Assembly: GCF_001043055.1 (NCBI RefSeq)
Contig: NZ_JYLF01000002.1
Span: 620,001-684,000 of the forward strand
DNA: 64,000 nt
Source of the DNA: Pseudomonas weihenstephanensis
Lineage (GTDB): Bacteria; Pseudomonadota; Gammaproteobacteria; Pseudomonadales; Pseudomonadaceae
Direction: 5' to 3'
The first letter of the stretch is position 1. Every line of letters begins with the position of its first letter. Below, one piece after another: positions 39,961 through 49,336 of the stretch. A program made the position numbers and the translations under genes. Below the pieces are notes generated by a model, which was not told the origin of the DNA, did not search any database, and was given only the letters and a program-made list of their open reading frames with translations.

Positions 39961-40413
39961 ATGAGCGATAGCGTTGAAATGTTCACCGATGGTGCCTGCA
40001 AGGGCAATCCTGGCCCTGGCGGCTGGGGTGCCTTGCTGGTATGCCAGGGCGTCGAGAAAGAACTCTGGGGCGGCGAACCCAACACCACCAATAACCGCAT
40101 GGAACTGATGGCTGCCATTCGTGGCCTTGAAGAGCTCAAGCGCCCGTGCGAAGTACTGTTGGTGACCGACTCCCAGTACGTGATGAAAGGCATCACCGAA
40201 TGGATGGTCAACTGGAAAAAACGCGGGTGGAAAACCGCCGCCAAGGAGCCGGTCAAAAATGCCGATCTGTGGAAATTGCTGGATGAACAAGTCAATCGGC
40301 ATACCGTGAAATGGCAGTGGGTACGTGGGCACATTGGCCATTACGGCAACGAGCGCGCTGACCAGTTGGCCAATCGTGGCGTGGATGAAATGAGAGGTAT
40401 CAAGCATGCGTAG
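39961..40413 (+). CDS. rnhA: Ribonuclease HI
   Basis: RNase HI removes RNA from RNA-DNA hybrids. The 150-residue enzyme has the four catalytic acids in [34 protein letters not shown] and NERADQLAN, plus the basic handle WKKRGWKTA. The stop overlaps the dnaQ start by eight bases, the conserved rnhA-dnaQ arrangement, here in the same direction. Confidence 0.97.
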   Translation: MSDSVEMFTDGACKGNPGPGGWGALLVCQGVEKELWGGEPNTTNNRMELMAAIRGLEELKRPCEVLLVTDSQYVMKGITEWMVNWKKRGWKTAAKEPVKNADLWKLLDEQVNRHTVKWQWVRGHIGHYGNERADQLANRGVDEMRGIKHA

Positions 40414-41164
40414 TGTCGTACTCGATACCGAAACCACAGGTATGCCGGTCACCGATGGCCATCGGGTGATCGAGATCGGTTGTGTTGAGCTGATGGGCCG
40501 CCGTCTGACCGGACGGCATTTTCACGTGTACCTGCAACCGGATCGCGAAAGTGACGAGGGCGCGATCGGCGTTCACGGCATCACTAACGAATTTTTGGTG
40601 GGCAAGCCGCGTTTTGCTGAAGTGGCCGATGAGTTTTTTGAGTTCATCAAAGGCGCTCAGCTCATCATTCACAACGCTGCGTTCGACATCGGCTTTCTGA
40701 ACAATGAGTTTGCCTTGATCGGGCAAACCAATCGCACTGACCTCACGCAGCACTGCACCATCCTCGATACGTTGATGATGGCCCGTGCGCGCCACCCTGG
40801 TCAGCGCAACAGCCTCGATGCCTTGTGCAAGCGTTATGGGGTCGATAACTCGGGACGTGAACTGCACGGCGCCTTGCTCGACTCCGAGATTCTGGCAGAC
40901 GTTTACCTGACCATGACCGGCGGGCAGACCAGTCTGTCGTTGGCCGGCAACGCTTCAGATGGCAATGGTTCGGGTGAGGGTTCGGGTCAACAGGCGACGC
41001 AAATTCGTCGTTTGGCAGCGGACCGCCAGCCGGGTCGGATTATTCGCGCCAGTGAAAGCGATATGGCTGAGCATGCTGCCCGGCTTGAAGCCATTGCCAA
41101 GTCAGCCGGAGCGCCATCGCTATGGACGCAACTGCTCGAAGCCAAAAGCCAGACCGTGCAATAA
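40406..41164 (+). CDS. dnaQ: DNA polymerase III epsilon subunit (proofreading exonuclease)
   Basis: Epsilon is the 3'-5' proofreading subunit of Pol III. The 252-residue protein has exonuclease motifs VLDTETTG (metal Asp and Glu), [13 protein letters not shown] and [14 protein letters not shown]. Next is a clamp-binding QTSLSL motif near residue 174, then a flexible tail that binds the alpha subunit. It overlaps rnhA by eight bases, so translation is probably coupled. Confidence 0.96.
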   Translation: MRSVVLDTETTGMPVTDGHRVIEIGCVELMGRRLTGRHFHVYLQPDRESDEGAIGVHGITNEFLVGKPRFAEVADEFFEFIKGAQLIIHNAAFDIGFLNNEFALIGQTNRTDLTQHCTILDTLMMARARHPGQRNSLDALCKRYGVDNSGRELHGALLDSEILADVYLTMTGGQTSLSLAGNASDGNGSGEGSGQQATQIRRLAADRQPGRIIRASESDMAEHAARLEAIAKSAGAPSLWTQLLEAKSQTVQ

Positions 41165-41263
41165 CCCGAACCCTTGTGCGTTTGAATAAGGGCTCAAGGC
41201 CCTTCGCGCAGCATGCGGCAGCGTGGGCAGGCGGGTGTGCCAGAAACAAGGACTCTTTGATCT

Positions 41264-41836
41264 ATGCATCTGGTTATTAATCCTCAAAATCCTGAAGTCT
41301 CGGTCCGGTTGGCTGATGAAGGTTTTGCACCGTATGTATGGTGTAACGATTTCAGCTTTGAAGTGCGTGCCTATGCGCAAGTAGAAGCGCAGCTGAACGT
41401 AGAGCACTGGCCATTGGCAATGGTCACGCCGTACCGCAAGTGTTATGGCATCGACCCGGATGAGTTCGCCAGCTATCGCGGTGCGCCGGACAGCGCAGTT
41501 TTCATGGCGTACCTGGACAACCAGCCGGTGGGGCATGTGGTCGTCAGTACCAATTGGAACGGCTTCGCGCATGTGGATGAGCTAGCAGTGATCGCGGGCG
41601 CTCGTCGTCATGGCGTGGCCAAATCATTGTTAGACGTGGTGAAGTTTTGGAGCCACAAAAAAAAATTGCCGGGCATCATGCTTGAAACCCAAAACAACAA
41701 TATCGGCGCCTGCCGCTTGTACGAACGTTGCGGTTATCAGGTAGGTGGGATTGATCATTTGCGCTATCGCGGGATTGACCCGCAGACCGCTGAAGTGGCG
41801 ATCTTTTGGTACCTGCTGTTCGAAAACCGGACATAA
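41264..41836 (+). CDS. GNAT-family N-acetyltransferase
   Basis: A 190-residue protein with a C-terminal GNAT fold: HVDELAVIAGARRHGVAKSLLD is the acetyl-CoA loop (R-x-x-G-x-A/G variant) and NNIGACRLYERCGYQVGGID the family's closing motif. Its layout resembles streptothricin-acetyltransferase relatives, but the acceptor is unknown. ATG at 41264; it ends just before a REP palindrome with a T-run that probably terminates it. Confidence 0.85.
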   Translation: MHLVINPQNPEVSVRLADEGFAPYVWCNDFSFEVRAYAQVEAQLNVEHWPLAMVTPYRKCYGIDPDEFASYRGAPDSAVFMAYLDNQPVGHVVVSTNWNGFAHVDELAVIAGARRHGVAKSLLDVVKFWSHKKKLPGIMLETQNNNIGACRLYERCGYQVGGIDHLRYRGIDPQTAEVAIFWYLLFENRT

Positions 41837-41869
41837 ATCCCAGCGCCGGTTCTTGCAGTAGCCACCGCT

Positions 41870-41907
41870 GGAGCGAGCGTGCCACGCTCGCTCCTACAGT
41901 TTTTTCT
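41870..41907. repeat. REP palindrome with T-tract
   Basis: GGAGCGAGCGT and ACGCTCGCTCC are separated by GCC (41870-41894), followed by TACAGTTTTTTC. This is the common pseudomonad REP form, and the T-run lets it serve as a terminator for the acetyltransferase gene. Confidence 0.8.
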
Positions 41908-42131
41908 TACGCTGGCACGACGGATTCAGGCTCGCGAATCAGGATCACGCCTGATTGCACCAGCTCGAACTCGGTATCAGAGTTTTTCTTAACGCGATCG
42001 CCAATAGCCAGCTTATAGGTGATGACTGGCTGACCGTCTGTCCCAGGTGTGGAATCTTGAAACTCATGCACCGAATAGACACGGCCTTCCGCGTCTCTTG
42101 CATGAAATTGTCCAACGAGAACTGCAGCCAT
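41907..42131 (-). CDS. Small conserved hypothetical protein
   Basis: A 74-residue protein (MAAVLVGQFHARDAEGRVYSV...), beta-rich by appearance, with no cysteine cluster, signal or membrane segment. The frame is also open from a GTG at 42158, but the ATG at 42131 begins at the more regular part. It probably belongs to a pseudomonad-restricted family; no function can be given. It is transcribed toward the REP palindrome. Confidence 0.6.
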   Translation of the reverse strand: MAAVLVGQFHARDAEGRVYSVHEFQDSTPGTDGQPVITYKLAIGDRVKKNSDTEFELVQSGVILIREPESVVPA

Positions 42132-42329
42132 TTGTAGAGAACCTCTGGAGATAAACACCCAATTTGCGGTTCTTGTAGACCGTTGATCAGCAGGGGAAGT
42201 TTAGCGCGGTGGAAAAAATAGTCTCGCTACTTTACAGGCTTGTTGGCCGATAGGGTGAATGGCGCTGCAAGAAAGGCGTCCGATCATCTATAACTAATCT
42301 TCCTACAGCTTGAGCCGCGGGGGTTTTCC

Positions 42330-42890
42330 ATGAGTAAGGTCTACAGCGTTGCAGTGTTGGTCGGCAGTCTGAGAAAGGACTCTCTCAATCGAAAAGTGGC
42401 CCATGCCTTGGCGCAGTTGGCCCCCCCTCACTTGAAGCTGAACATTGTCGAGATCGGTGAGCTGGCGTTGTATAACGAAGACATTGACGTTACGCCACCT
42501 CCGGCGTCCTACACTGCGTTTCGTGATCAGGTTCGCCAGGCTGATGCGGTGCTGTTTGTCACGCCGGAGTACAACCGCTCGGTCCCAGGTGCGCTGAAAA
42601 ATGCCATCGACGTAGGCTCACGCCCTTACGGTCAAAGTGTGTTCAGTGGCAAACCGGGCGCTGTGATCAGTGTTTCGCCGGGTGCGATTGGCGGGTTTGG
42701 CGCTAATCATCATTTGCGCCAATCCCTGGTGTTTCTCAATGTGCCATGTATGCAACAACCTGAAGCTTACTTGGGTGGCGCAGGCAGTGCCTTCGATGAG
42801 GCTGGCCAGTTATCTGAGAAAACCCGACCGTTCTTGCAAGCGTTTATTGATGCTTACAGTCAGTGGGTGGAGACAGTTAAAGGTGTTTGA
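42330..42890 (+). CDS. NAD(P)H-dependent FMN reductase (flavodoxin-like, ChrR/YieF type)
   Basis: A 186-residue flavodoxin-fold oxidoreductase. The FMN phosphate loop is VLVGSLRKDSLNRKV at residues 9-23, and FVTPEYNRSVPGALKNAIDV around residues 75-95 is the family block that cradles FMN. Relatives reduce quinones, chromate or azo compounds. ATG at 42330; a strong terminator follows. Function at family level only. Confidence 0.9.
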   Translation: MSKVYSVAVLVGSLRKDSLNRKVAHALAQLAPPHLKLNIVEIGELALYNEDIDVTPPPASYTAFRDQVRQADAVLFVTPEYNRSVPGALKNAIDVGSRPYGQSVFSGKPGAVISVSPGAIGGFGANHHLRQSLVFLNVPCMQQPEAYLGGAGSAFDEAGQLSEKTRPFLQAFIDAYSQWVETVKGV

Positions 42891-42910
42891 TCGCGTCAGT
42901 GCTGTTCTTT

Positions 42911-42937
42911 AAAAACACCGCTTAGGCGGTGTTTTTT
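42911..42937 (+). terminator. Terminator of the FMN reductase gene
   Basis: AAAACACCGC and GCGGTGTTTT arms with a short loop, ending in a run of six T, lie about 20 bases after the stop. Confidence 0.88.
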
Positions 42938-43090
42938 ATATCGGTCAAAACAATGTCTATAAGGTTGGGCGACGGAGATGCATAAGTTACATGTATCTTG
43001 TTACGTATTGGGAGAGTGCACGGCGTGCACAAGCAGGGGGGTGAACTAATGTTGAGTGTTCAAGACGTTTGATTTCGAGAAAGGAAGCTC

Positions 43091-44116
43091 ATGATTATGG
43101 CGAATCTACGCAGTACGTCATCCGTAATTAACGTAAGCACTCATGTACAAGACCCCATTGCCGAGTTAGAAGAACTGTTTATTGAAAAAACCCAAATGAG
43201 GCGAATACGAGCCGGACAATGCCCTGTCAGGCGCCCCGTTTTTTTACGTTTGAACGGGGTGGCGCATGGCCGTTTTGAAGTGGTTGAAGATCTGCCCGAT
43301 GAATTAAAAGTGGGCCTGTTTGCACAGGCTAAAACCTACCCTGCATGGGTGCGTTACTCGTGTGACATTCCAGACGGTGCACCTGAGCGGGGTGAAACGG
43401 TTGGCTTGGGCATCAAGCTCTTCGGCGTTGAGGGTGAAAAATGCCTGGAGCCAGACGAATCGTCTCCTACCGTCGACTTCCTGCTTCAGAATCATCCGGT
43501 TTTTTTCGTTAATGATGCGCAGGACATGGCCTTGGCCTTCAGGGATTTCGCGGCCTGGATTGAGGCGCATGAAGACACCAAGGCAATCCTGGCCGCGATG
43601 CGCAAGGATGTGAAAAGCGTTTTGGAGAGTGAGTTGTGGAGCGTTATTCCTTTTCATTTTGGGTTGCAAAAATTTTGTAAATATAAAATTGAGCCTGAAG
43701 TGATCGCGTTAGGCCCTGAACCTGATTTTGATGCGCCCGGTTATTTGAAGGCCGATCTACATCAACGCCTGATGACGGCAGAGGTGCGTCTACGTTTTAT
43801 GGTGCAACTGCAAGAAGATGATGACTGTATGCCGTTGGACACGGCGACTCATGAGTGGGATGAAGTAACGTCTGCGCCCGTTCATGTGGCCACTTTAATA
43901 TTGCCGATACAGGACATCGATTCACGTAACCAGTCGGTGTATGGCGAAACCCTGGCATTCAATCCCTGGCGAACATTGAAAGAACATCAGCCGGTCGGCA
44001 GTCTTGCCGATGCCCGCAAAGTTATCTATCAAGCGTCTGCCACTGTGCGTCGTCATTACAATGGCAATGTGTTGGGTGAACCTCAAGTTGAACGCCCGGC
44101 GCAACTTAAGCCTTAA
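43091..44116 (+). CDS. Catalase-related haem-fold protein
   Basis: A 341-residue protein, shorter than monofunctional catalases (about 480 or more). GVAHGRFEV corresponds to the catalase AGAHGYFEV block, and ADARKVIYQ near the C-terminus fits the proximal-haem R-x-x-x-Y motif. The distal His of catalase (in VVHAKG) is replaced by a hydrophobic residue when aligned. ATG at 43091 follows AAGGAAG. It lies 59 bases before a LodA-like oxidase gene. The local sequence around 43660-43700 is AT-rich. True catalase activity is doubtful; peroxide handling for the oxidase is inferred. Confidence 0.75.
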   Translation: MIMANLRSTSSVINVSTHVQDPIAELEELFIEKTQMRRIRAGQCPVRRPVFLRLNGVAHGRFEVVEDLPDELKVGLFAQAKTYPAWVRYSCDIPDGAPERGETVGLGIKLFGVEGEKCLEPDESSPTVDFLLQNHPVFFVNDAQDMALAFRDFAAWIEAHEDTKAILAAMRKDVKSVLESELWSVIPFHFGLQKFCKYKIEPEVIALGPEPDFDAPGYLKADLHQRLMTAEVRLRFMVQLQEDDDCMPLDTATHEWDEVTSAPVHVATLILPIQDIDSRNQSVYGETLAFNPWRTLKEHQPVGSLADARKVIYQASATVRRHYNGNVLGEPQVERPAQLKP

Positions 44117-44175
44117 ATAGATGAGCGAATGCATTTGCTTGTTTGTACACAGTCATCCCACATGGACGTGATGCT

Positions 44176-46110
44176 ATGCACAGTAAAACACTCACACGGC
44201 AACAACTTAAAACAGTTGTGCGGGCCTCGATACATCCTGGTATTGGCATCGCACGCTTAGGTAACAGTCGCGACGAATACGTCATCAGCCCTGAAACCAT
44301 AGCCCCGCAATGGGTCAGCGCTGGAAGTCGCCACGATGCAAACGGTGCCATTAAACGTCAGGCCGCGCGTTTTCGTATTTACGGCTACAACCTCGAGAAC
44401 GAGGTGGTCGGTGAGCTGACGCTGGACGACGCTGACATTGAATGGCGCGCCCATGTGGTCAATCGAAAGGCTGAGTGGTTTGAGTTTGAAAAGGCGATGG
44501 ACATAGAGGATGCCGCCCACACTCAACTTCGTTTACGCAATGCCGACAGGGTGGGCGCTGAGCGCGAAGCGCTGGTCATCGACGCGGGTGCCAGAGCCGT
44601 CTCGGGCAGAACGGTCAGCGGCCCTGCCCATGAGTTTACAGGCGGTACATTTTTGGGCATGCCGGTTTCGCTCGGTGAGTTGCGCACCGATGAGTCGGGG
44701 CGGCTGCTGGTGTTGGGCGGCTATGGCCACTCCGGATCTCCCACGGGTATGCCGATTTATGATCCCAATGTGAGTAATCACTTCGCCAATGCGGCCGGCT
44801 GGTTTGACGACACCTCTGACGGCCCGGTCTCGGCGTCGGTAAAAATCAATGGGGTTGTGATCCCCGTCGAATCCGCTTGGGTGGTGGTGGCCCAGCCGGA
44901 CTTTTCACCCAACACAGTCGGCTGGCGCACGCTTTATGACTTGATGACAGACACTTACCACGCCAATGGCTGGTTGGCACCGCCCGAGCGGCCTTCCTTC
45001 AGTCGCGATGTGCTACCGATTTTTCAGCGCCTGAGCGGCCTGCAATGGGTTAACAAAGGTTTCGCAACCCTGTTCGGGCAGGGCGCGCCCTTCGATTTTA
45101 ATAACCCACTGTTATTGGCCAAACTGTCGCGCACCGACGAGACCTTCAGCCATCTGCGCCAAGCGGTGTTCAATGCGTTTCGTGGGGCAAACAACGCGGT
45201 ACATGAACCCAGAACCTGGCCCTGGTTGTACGGCGACACTTTTGGCGCTGATCAAGAGAGTGCGCACGATCACCTGGCCCCATCGCCTTATCGCAGCCAG
45301 TTGTTAAAACGATGGGTCAAAGGTGAATTCCATGCGGACTGGACACCGGACCATAAACCGCCCGCGCATCTGGATGATGTCAATTTGGCCGATCAACCCG
45401 CCATGCTGGATCAGGCCGCGCTGCACTTTTGCCTGGCGGATGCTTTCCATCCAGGAATTGAGCTGTCATGGCCCATGCGCCACATCTCCCTGTACCGCGC
45501 GCCTTTTCGTATTAAAGCCCTGCCTGAAGACCAGCCATTGCCGGACTTCGGTCCCGTATTGGATCAACGCCTGGCATTGGCCGTCGACGGACCTTTGTAT
45601 GCCCAACCTCCGGGTGGGCTGAGCCGGTGGATGGCATTGCCCTGGCAGGTGGATGCGGTGGGTTGTCGCTCAGGGTATGACGCCGATTACGATCCCTATC
45701 TGCCCACGTTTTGGCCAGCCGGTGTGCCTGATCAGGTGCTCAGTGAGGCGGACTATCACGTCTCAACCGACATGGCGCTACCCCGAGAGCAGCGCGTAGC
45801 TGCGTTTAACCGCCGGGTTTACTGGGGGCGTAAATTGCGCGGGAGCTTTATCGACCAGGCCACACAACTCGTCGGCGATATGGCGCGCGTGGGAGTGATT
45901 GAAGCACGGCCAGGCGTTGAGAATGACCCGGACTTGCCCGCGATCATGATGGTCGAAAGCGTGTCGGGTGGCCAAAGCCCTGTTGCGCCCCCCGCGCCGG
46001 ACCTGCGTAGGGGGGCAAAACGGTCCTTGTCCGATATCGAGCGGGCAGGGTGGGAGAGCCAGGAGCAATGCGAGGAGTTTCGCCGGATAGTCAGACGTGA
46101 AAACATTTGA
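44176..46110 (+). CDS. LodA-like quinoprotein amino-acid oxidase (CTQ type)
   Basis: The 644-residue protein belongs to the LodA/GoxA family, whose members use a cysteine-tryptophylquinone made from their own residues to oxidise lysine or glycine, releasing H2O2. The family opening IHPGIGIARLGNS is at residues 19-31, and GLSRWMALPWQVDAVGC holds the probable cofactor Cys497. The partner Trp is most likely W550 (or W513). An in-frame TTG at 44143 is rejected for the ATG at 44176 with GGACGTG before it. The next gene, overlapping it, encodes the LodB-like maturation flavoprotein. Substrate is unknown. Confidence 0.85.
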   Translation: MHSKTLTRQQLKTVVRASIHPGIGIARLGNSRDEYVISPETIAPQWVSAGSRHDANGAIKRQAARFRIYGYNLENEVVGELTLDDADIEWRAHVVNRKAEWFEFEKAMDIEDAAHTQLRLRNADRVGAEREALVIDAGARAVSGRTVSGPAHEFTGGTFLGMPVSLGELRTDESGRLLVLGGYGHSGSPTGMPIYDPNVSNHFANAAGWFDDTSDGPVSASVKINGVVIPVESAWVVVAQPDFSPNTVGWRTLYDLMTDTYHANGWLAPPERPSFSRDVLPIFQRLSGLQWVNKGFATLFGQGAPFDFNNPLLLAKLSRTDETFSHLRQAVFNAFRGANNAVHEPRTWPWLYGDTFGADQESAHDHLAPSPYRSQLLKRWVKGEFHADWTPDHKPPAHLDDVNLADQPAMLDQAALHFCLADAFHPGIELSWPMRHISLYRAPFRIKALPEDQPLPDFGPVLDQRLALAVDGPLYAQPPGGLSRWMALPWQVDAVGCRSGYDADYDPYLPTFWPAGVPDQVLSEADYHVSTDMALPREQRVAAFNRRVYWGRKLRGSFIDQATQLVGDMARVGVIEARPGVENDPDLPAIMMVESVSGGQSPVAPPAPDLRRGAKRSLSDIERAGWESQEQCEEFRRIVRRENI

Positions 46111-47149
46111 TGTCGCGATAGTCGGGGCGGGCCCCGCAGGTGCTGTCGCGGCCAGGTGCCTGGCGTTATCGGGCCATCAGGTATTGCTGATTGATGACAC
46201 CTCTCATGTGCTTAAAGTGGGTGAGAGTTTACCGGGGTCAGCCTATCCGCTGCTGTTTGAGCTGGGATTGTTACCTTGGCTGCACGCCAGTCAACCGCTG
46301 CCCTGCGTGGGCAATGTAGTGTCATGGGGCCAAGAGGCGCTCTATTGCCGGGACTTTATGCGCGAACCGTATGGAGCGGGTTGGCATCTCTGCCGCCAAG
46401 CGTTTGATGCAGCGTTGCGCAACGCCGCGGGTGATGCCGGTGTTACCGGGTGTACGCAGCGATTTGAGCAGGTGCAGCGCGCAGGGAACCGTTGGTTGCT
46501 GACGTTGCGCGAGGAGCAGGTGGGCGCGCGCTGGGTGATAGATGCCAGTGGCCGCAGCGCGTGTGTGGCCCGGCGCCTGGGGGTCAAGCGCGAGCGAGAT
46601 CAACGGCTGATTGCGCTTTACTCACGTACGCAACACGTTGCTGGTGATCAACGCACCTGTATCGAGGCGGTGAAAAACGGCTGGTGGTACAGCGCGGCGT
46701 TGCCCGGCGACCAACGGATTGCAGCCTTGCACCTCACACCGTGTGACGCACAAAAAGTACTTAAAGACCGTCATGGGTGGTTGGCGCAATGGGATAAAAC
46801 GCGTTACATCCGGCGGCACAGCGGTTCAGGCGAGTGGTCGCCCCCTCACGCGTGCGAAGCAGGCGGTAGTTATTTACAGCAAGTAGCAGGTGAGCAGTGG
46901 CTGGCCGTCGGGGACGCAGCGCTGGCCTTTGACCCGTTGTCGTCCCAAGGCATTTTCAATGCGCTGTACAGCGCCATGCGTGGAGCGCAGACGGTTCAGG
47001 CGGCGTTGTCAGGCCAGCATGAATCGACGCAGCAATACACTGCGCAACTGTTGAGTATCAGGCGGGCGTATGTGCGCATGCTGGATATTCAGTACCGGCG
47101 TGAGCAACGCTGGGCGGATCAAGCGTTCTGGCAAGTTCGTCAACAATAA
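46097..47149 (+). CDS. LodB-like FAD-dependent maturation protein
   Basis: A 350-residue flavoprotein of the tryptophan-halogenase/geranylgeranyl-reductase-like fold. The FAD dinucleotide loop VAIVGAGPAGAVAARCL is at residues 6-22, VGESLPGSAYPLL follows, and GDAALAFDPLSSQGIF near residue 275 binds the flavin. LodB proteins are needed to form the quinone cofactor of their LodA partner. It starts 14 bases inside the lodA-like gene, so expression is coupled. It is tail-to-tail with phnX. Confidence 0.85.
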   Translation: MKTFDVAIVGAGPAGAVAARCLALSGHQVLLIDDTSHVLKVGESLPGSAYPLLFELGLLPWLHASQPLPCVGNVVSWGQEALYCRDFMREPYGAGWHLCRQAFDAALRNAAGDAGVTGCTQRFEQVQRAGNRWLLTLREEQVGARWVIDASGRSACVARRLGVKRERDQRLIALYSRTQHVAGDQRTCIEAVKNGWWYSAALPGDQRIAALHLTPCDAQKVLKDRHGWLAQWDKTRYIRRHSGSGEWSPPHACEAGGSYLQQVAGEQWLAVGDAALAFDPLSSQGIFNALYSAMRGAQTVQAALSGQHESTQQYTAQLLSIRRAYVRMLDIQYRREQRWADQAFWQVRQQ

Positions 47150-47213
47150 ACAGAACCCGGCTGGCGACTGCGATGGGGTTGGCCGCAGCCGTCAGCCGTC
47201 AGCTGATAGCGCC

Positions 47214-48041
47214 TTAGCTGCTTTGCGGCATTTCACCTCGGGCCAGGCGGGTATTGATATCCGCAATGACCGCAGGCAGCTCGCGGAGGGTGTCGATCAG
47301 ATAATGCGGGCGCGAGCCTTCGAACAAGGTGTGAATCCGGGTGCGTTCAGCGGCCAGGGTCACAGCGTCCAGAGCGGTGTATTGCTCGTAGGTCAGGCCC
47401 AGTGCGTTGCCGGAACACACCAGTGCTACCGTCCACATGCCCGCGCGGCGGCCTTCGAGAATGCCCGGCACCGTGTCGTCAATTTTGACGCAGGCGCCCA
47501 CATCATCGATGCCCAGGGCAATGACGTTGGCCAGTGCCTGAGCGGGCCACGGACGGCCGTTGGGGACGTCATCGGTGGCGACCACATGGTCGGCAACGTA
47601 ACCATTGGTGGCTGCCAGCGCCACAACCTTGGCCATGACCTGCGCCGGATACCCCGAGCAGGAACCGATTTTCATGCCTTGGGCACGCAGTGTTGCAATG
47701 GCCTCAAGCGCGCCCGGAATCAACGCGGAATGTTCGGCGATTTTCTCGATTTGCAACGGCATGAAGCGCTTGTAAATGGCCGTGACGTCATCGTCAGACG
47801 GGGTGCGGCCGAATACCTTCTTATAGCGTTCGGCAATCTGCGGTTGGTCGCACAGGGTACGGATGTGATCCCACTTGCCCATCCCCATCGGGCCGCGTGC
47901 CTCCTCGATAGACACCTGCACATCAAATTCAGCGAAGGCTTCGACAAAGATTTGCGTGGGGGCAAAAGAGCCAAAATCGACCACAGTACCGGCCCAATCG
48001 AGGATGGCTGCTTGAAGCTTGCTTGGTTGGGTGTAGTTCAT
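47214..48041 (-). CDS. phnX: Phosphonoacetaldehyde hydrolase (phosphonatase)
   Basis: PhnX cleaves phosphonoacetaldehyde to acetaldehyde and phosphate via a Schiff base. The 275-residue HAD enzyme has the nucleophile Asp in [14 protein letters not shown] (about residue 15), the Schiff-base Lys in GMGKWDHIR and the SGYPAQVM and KIDDTVPGI loops. It is the second gene of phnWX, 69 bases after phnW. Together they turn 2-aminoethylphosphonate into acetaldehyde and phosphate. Confidence 0.96.
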   Translation of the reverse strand: MNYTQPSKLQAAILDWAGTVVDFGSFAPTQIFVEAFAEFDVQVSIEEARGPMGMGKWDHIRTLCDQPQIAERYKKVFGRTPSDDDVTAIYKRFMPLQIEKIAEHSALIPGALEAIATLRAQGMKIGSCSGYPAQVMAKVVALAATNGYVADHVVATDDVPNGRPWPAQALANVIALGIDDVGACVKIDDTVPGILEGRRAGMWTVALVCSGNALGLTYEQYTALDAVTLAAERTRIHTLFEGSRPHYLIDTLRELPAVIADINTRLARGEMPQSS

Positions 48042-48110
48042 GTCTTTTGATCCTGTGTGAGCGGCCCGTGCCGCACGGCGAAATTTGGGTTTGTGACAGC
48101 CGTCCGGCTG

Positions 48111-49220
48111 TCAGATGTCCAGCACTTGCATTTCCTCCAGTACCTGCGCCACGGCATTAACCGCGGCCTGCATGTCGGCGTGATTAACATGACCGATACA
48201 GCCCACACGAAAGGTATCGACTTGAGTCAATTTGCCGGGGTACAGAATGAAACCCTTGGCCTTGACCCGCTCATAGAAATCCTTGAACTGATAACGCGGG
48301 TCTTTTGGGGCATGGAAGGTGACGATAATCGGCGCTTGAATGGCCGCTGGCACAAAGCTGCGAATGCCCAGGGTGGCCATGCCGTCGAGCAGGGTCTGGC
48401 AGTTCTTGCTGTAGCGCTGATGACGGGCTGGCAAACCACCTTGTTCGTTGTATTGCGCCAGCGCCTCGTGCAGCGCTGCGACCACGTGAGTTGGCGGGGT
48501 AAAGCGCCATTGCCCGGTGTTGGCCATATAGGTGTGCTGGTCGTGCAGGTCCATGGCCAAGGAATGAGAGTTGCCCGCCGCGTGGGCCAATGCGTCTTTG
48601 CGCGCAAAGACAAAGCCCATACCCGGTACGCCTTCCAGGCATTTGCCGGACGCTGCAATCAAGGCATCGAAGGGTGTTTTTTGTGCATCGATGGGCAGGG
48701 CACCGAATGAACTCATGGCGTCGATGATCAGGCGTTTGCCTTGTTTGGCTACAACTTCGGCAATTTCTGACAAGGGATTGAGAATCCCGGTGCTGGTTTC
48801 ACAGTGAATCAGCGCCACATGGGTAATGCCCGGGTCGGCGTTGAGCAGGCGCTCCACGTCTGCGGCGGTCGTGGGCTGATCCTCGGCGGTTTCAAAGGTG
48901 CTGAAACGACGGCCCAGCACGTCGCAGATGTTGGCCAGGCGTTTGCCGTATGCGCCATTAATCAGCACCAACACATTGCCATCGCGTGGAACCAGAGTGC
49001 CGATTGCCGCTTCCACGGCGAACGTGCCGCTGCCTTGCAAAGGAACACAATGGTGACTGCTGGCGCCGTTGATAATGGCCAGCAGTTGTTCGCACAGGCT
49101 GGCCGTCAATCTGTTGAAGCTGTCATCCCATGAACCCCAATCCTGCAGCATGGCCTGGCGGGTGCGCAGCGAGGTGGTCAGTGGGCCTGGGGTCAGCAGG
49201 GTCGGCGCGGCAGAACTCAT
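48111..49220 (-). CDS. phnW: 2-aminoethylphosphonate:pyruvate aminotransferase
   Basis: PhnW transfers the amino group of 2-aminoethylphosphonate to pyruvate, giving phosphonoacetaldehyde and alanine. The 369-residue class V PLP enzyme begins [11 protein letters not shown], has [15 protein letters not shown] (PLP ring Asp) and the PLP Lys in [15 protein letters not shown]. The frame extends upstream to 49319, but the ATG at 49220 with GAGGAAACC is correct for homologues. It is divergent from the LysR regulator gene. Confidence 0.96.
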   Translation of the reverse strand: MSSAAPTLLTPGPLTTSLRTRQAMLQDWGSWDDSFNRLTASLCEQLLAIINGASSHHCVPLQGSGTFAVEAAIGTLVPRDGNVLVLINGAYGKRLANICDVLGRRFSTFETAEDQPTTAADVERLLNADPGITHVALIHCETSTGILNPLSEIAEVVAKQGKRLIIDAMSSFGALPIDAQKTPFDALIAASGKCLEGVPGMGFVFARKDALAHAAGNSHSLAMDLHDQHTYMANTGQWRFTPPTHVVAALHEALAQYNEQGGLPARHQRYSKNCQTLLDGMATLGIRSFVPAAIQAPIIVTFHAPKDPRYQFKDFYERVKAKGFILYPGKLTQVDTFRVGCIGHVNHADMQAAVNAVAQVLEEMQVLDI

Positions 49221-49260
49221 TCTGGTTTCCTCACAAGCTTTGGGATGGCTACTGAATACA

Positions 49261-49314
49261 CGGCATAAATTGCAGTTTGAGTTGTTATCAATCAAATTGT
49301 TTGTTGTTATGCCG
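49261..49314. promoter_or_regulatory. phnW-regulator intergenic inverted repeat
   Basis: CGGCATAA (49261-49268) and TTATGCCG (49307-49314) form an inverted repeat around an AT-rich core, within the 116-base gap between divergent phnW and the LysR gene. It is a reasonable LysR operator or promoter region; the regulator's true box is not defined by sequence alone. Confidence 0.4.
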
Positions 49315-49336
49315 GCCATCAGTGAGGCTTATACAT

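Noticed and set aside
41870..41907. REP palindrome as a possible CRISPR repeat
   Set aside because: It occurs once, with no regularly spaced copies or cas genes; no CRISPR array was seen in the window.
43091..44116. Naming the catalase-like gene as a standard catalase (kat)
   Set aside because: It is much shorter than monofunctional catalases and the distal His is not at the expected place.
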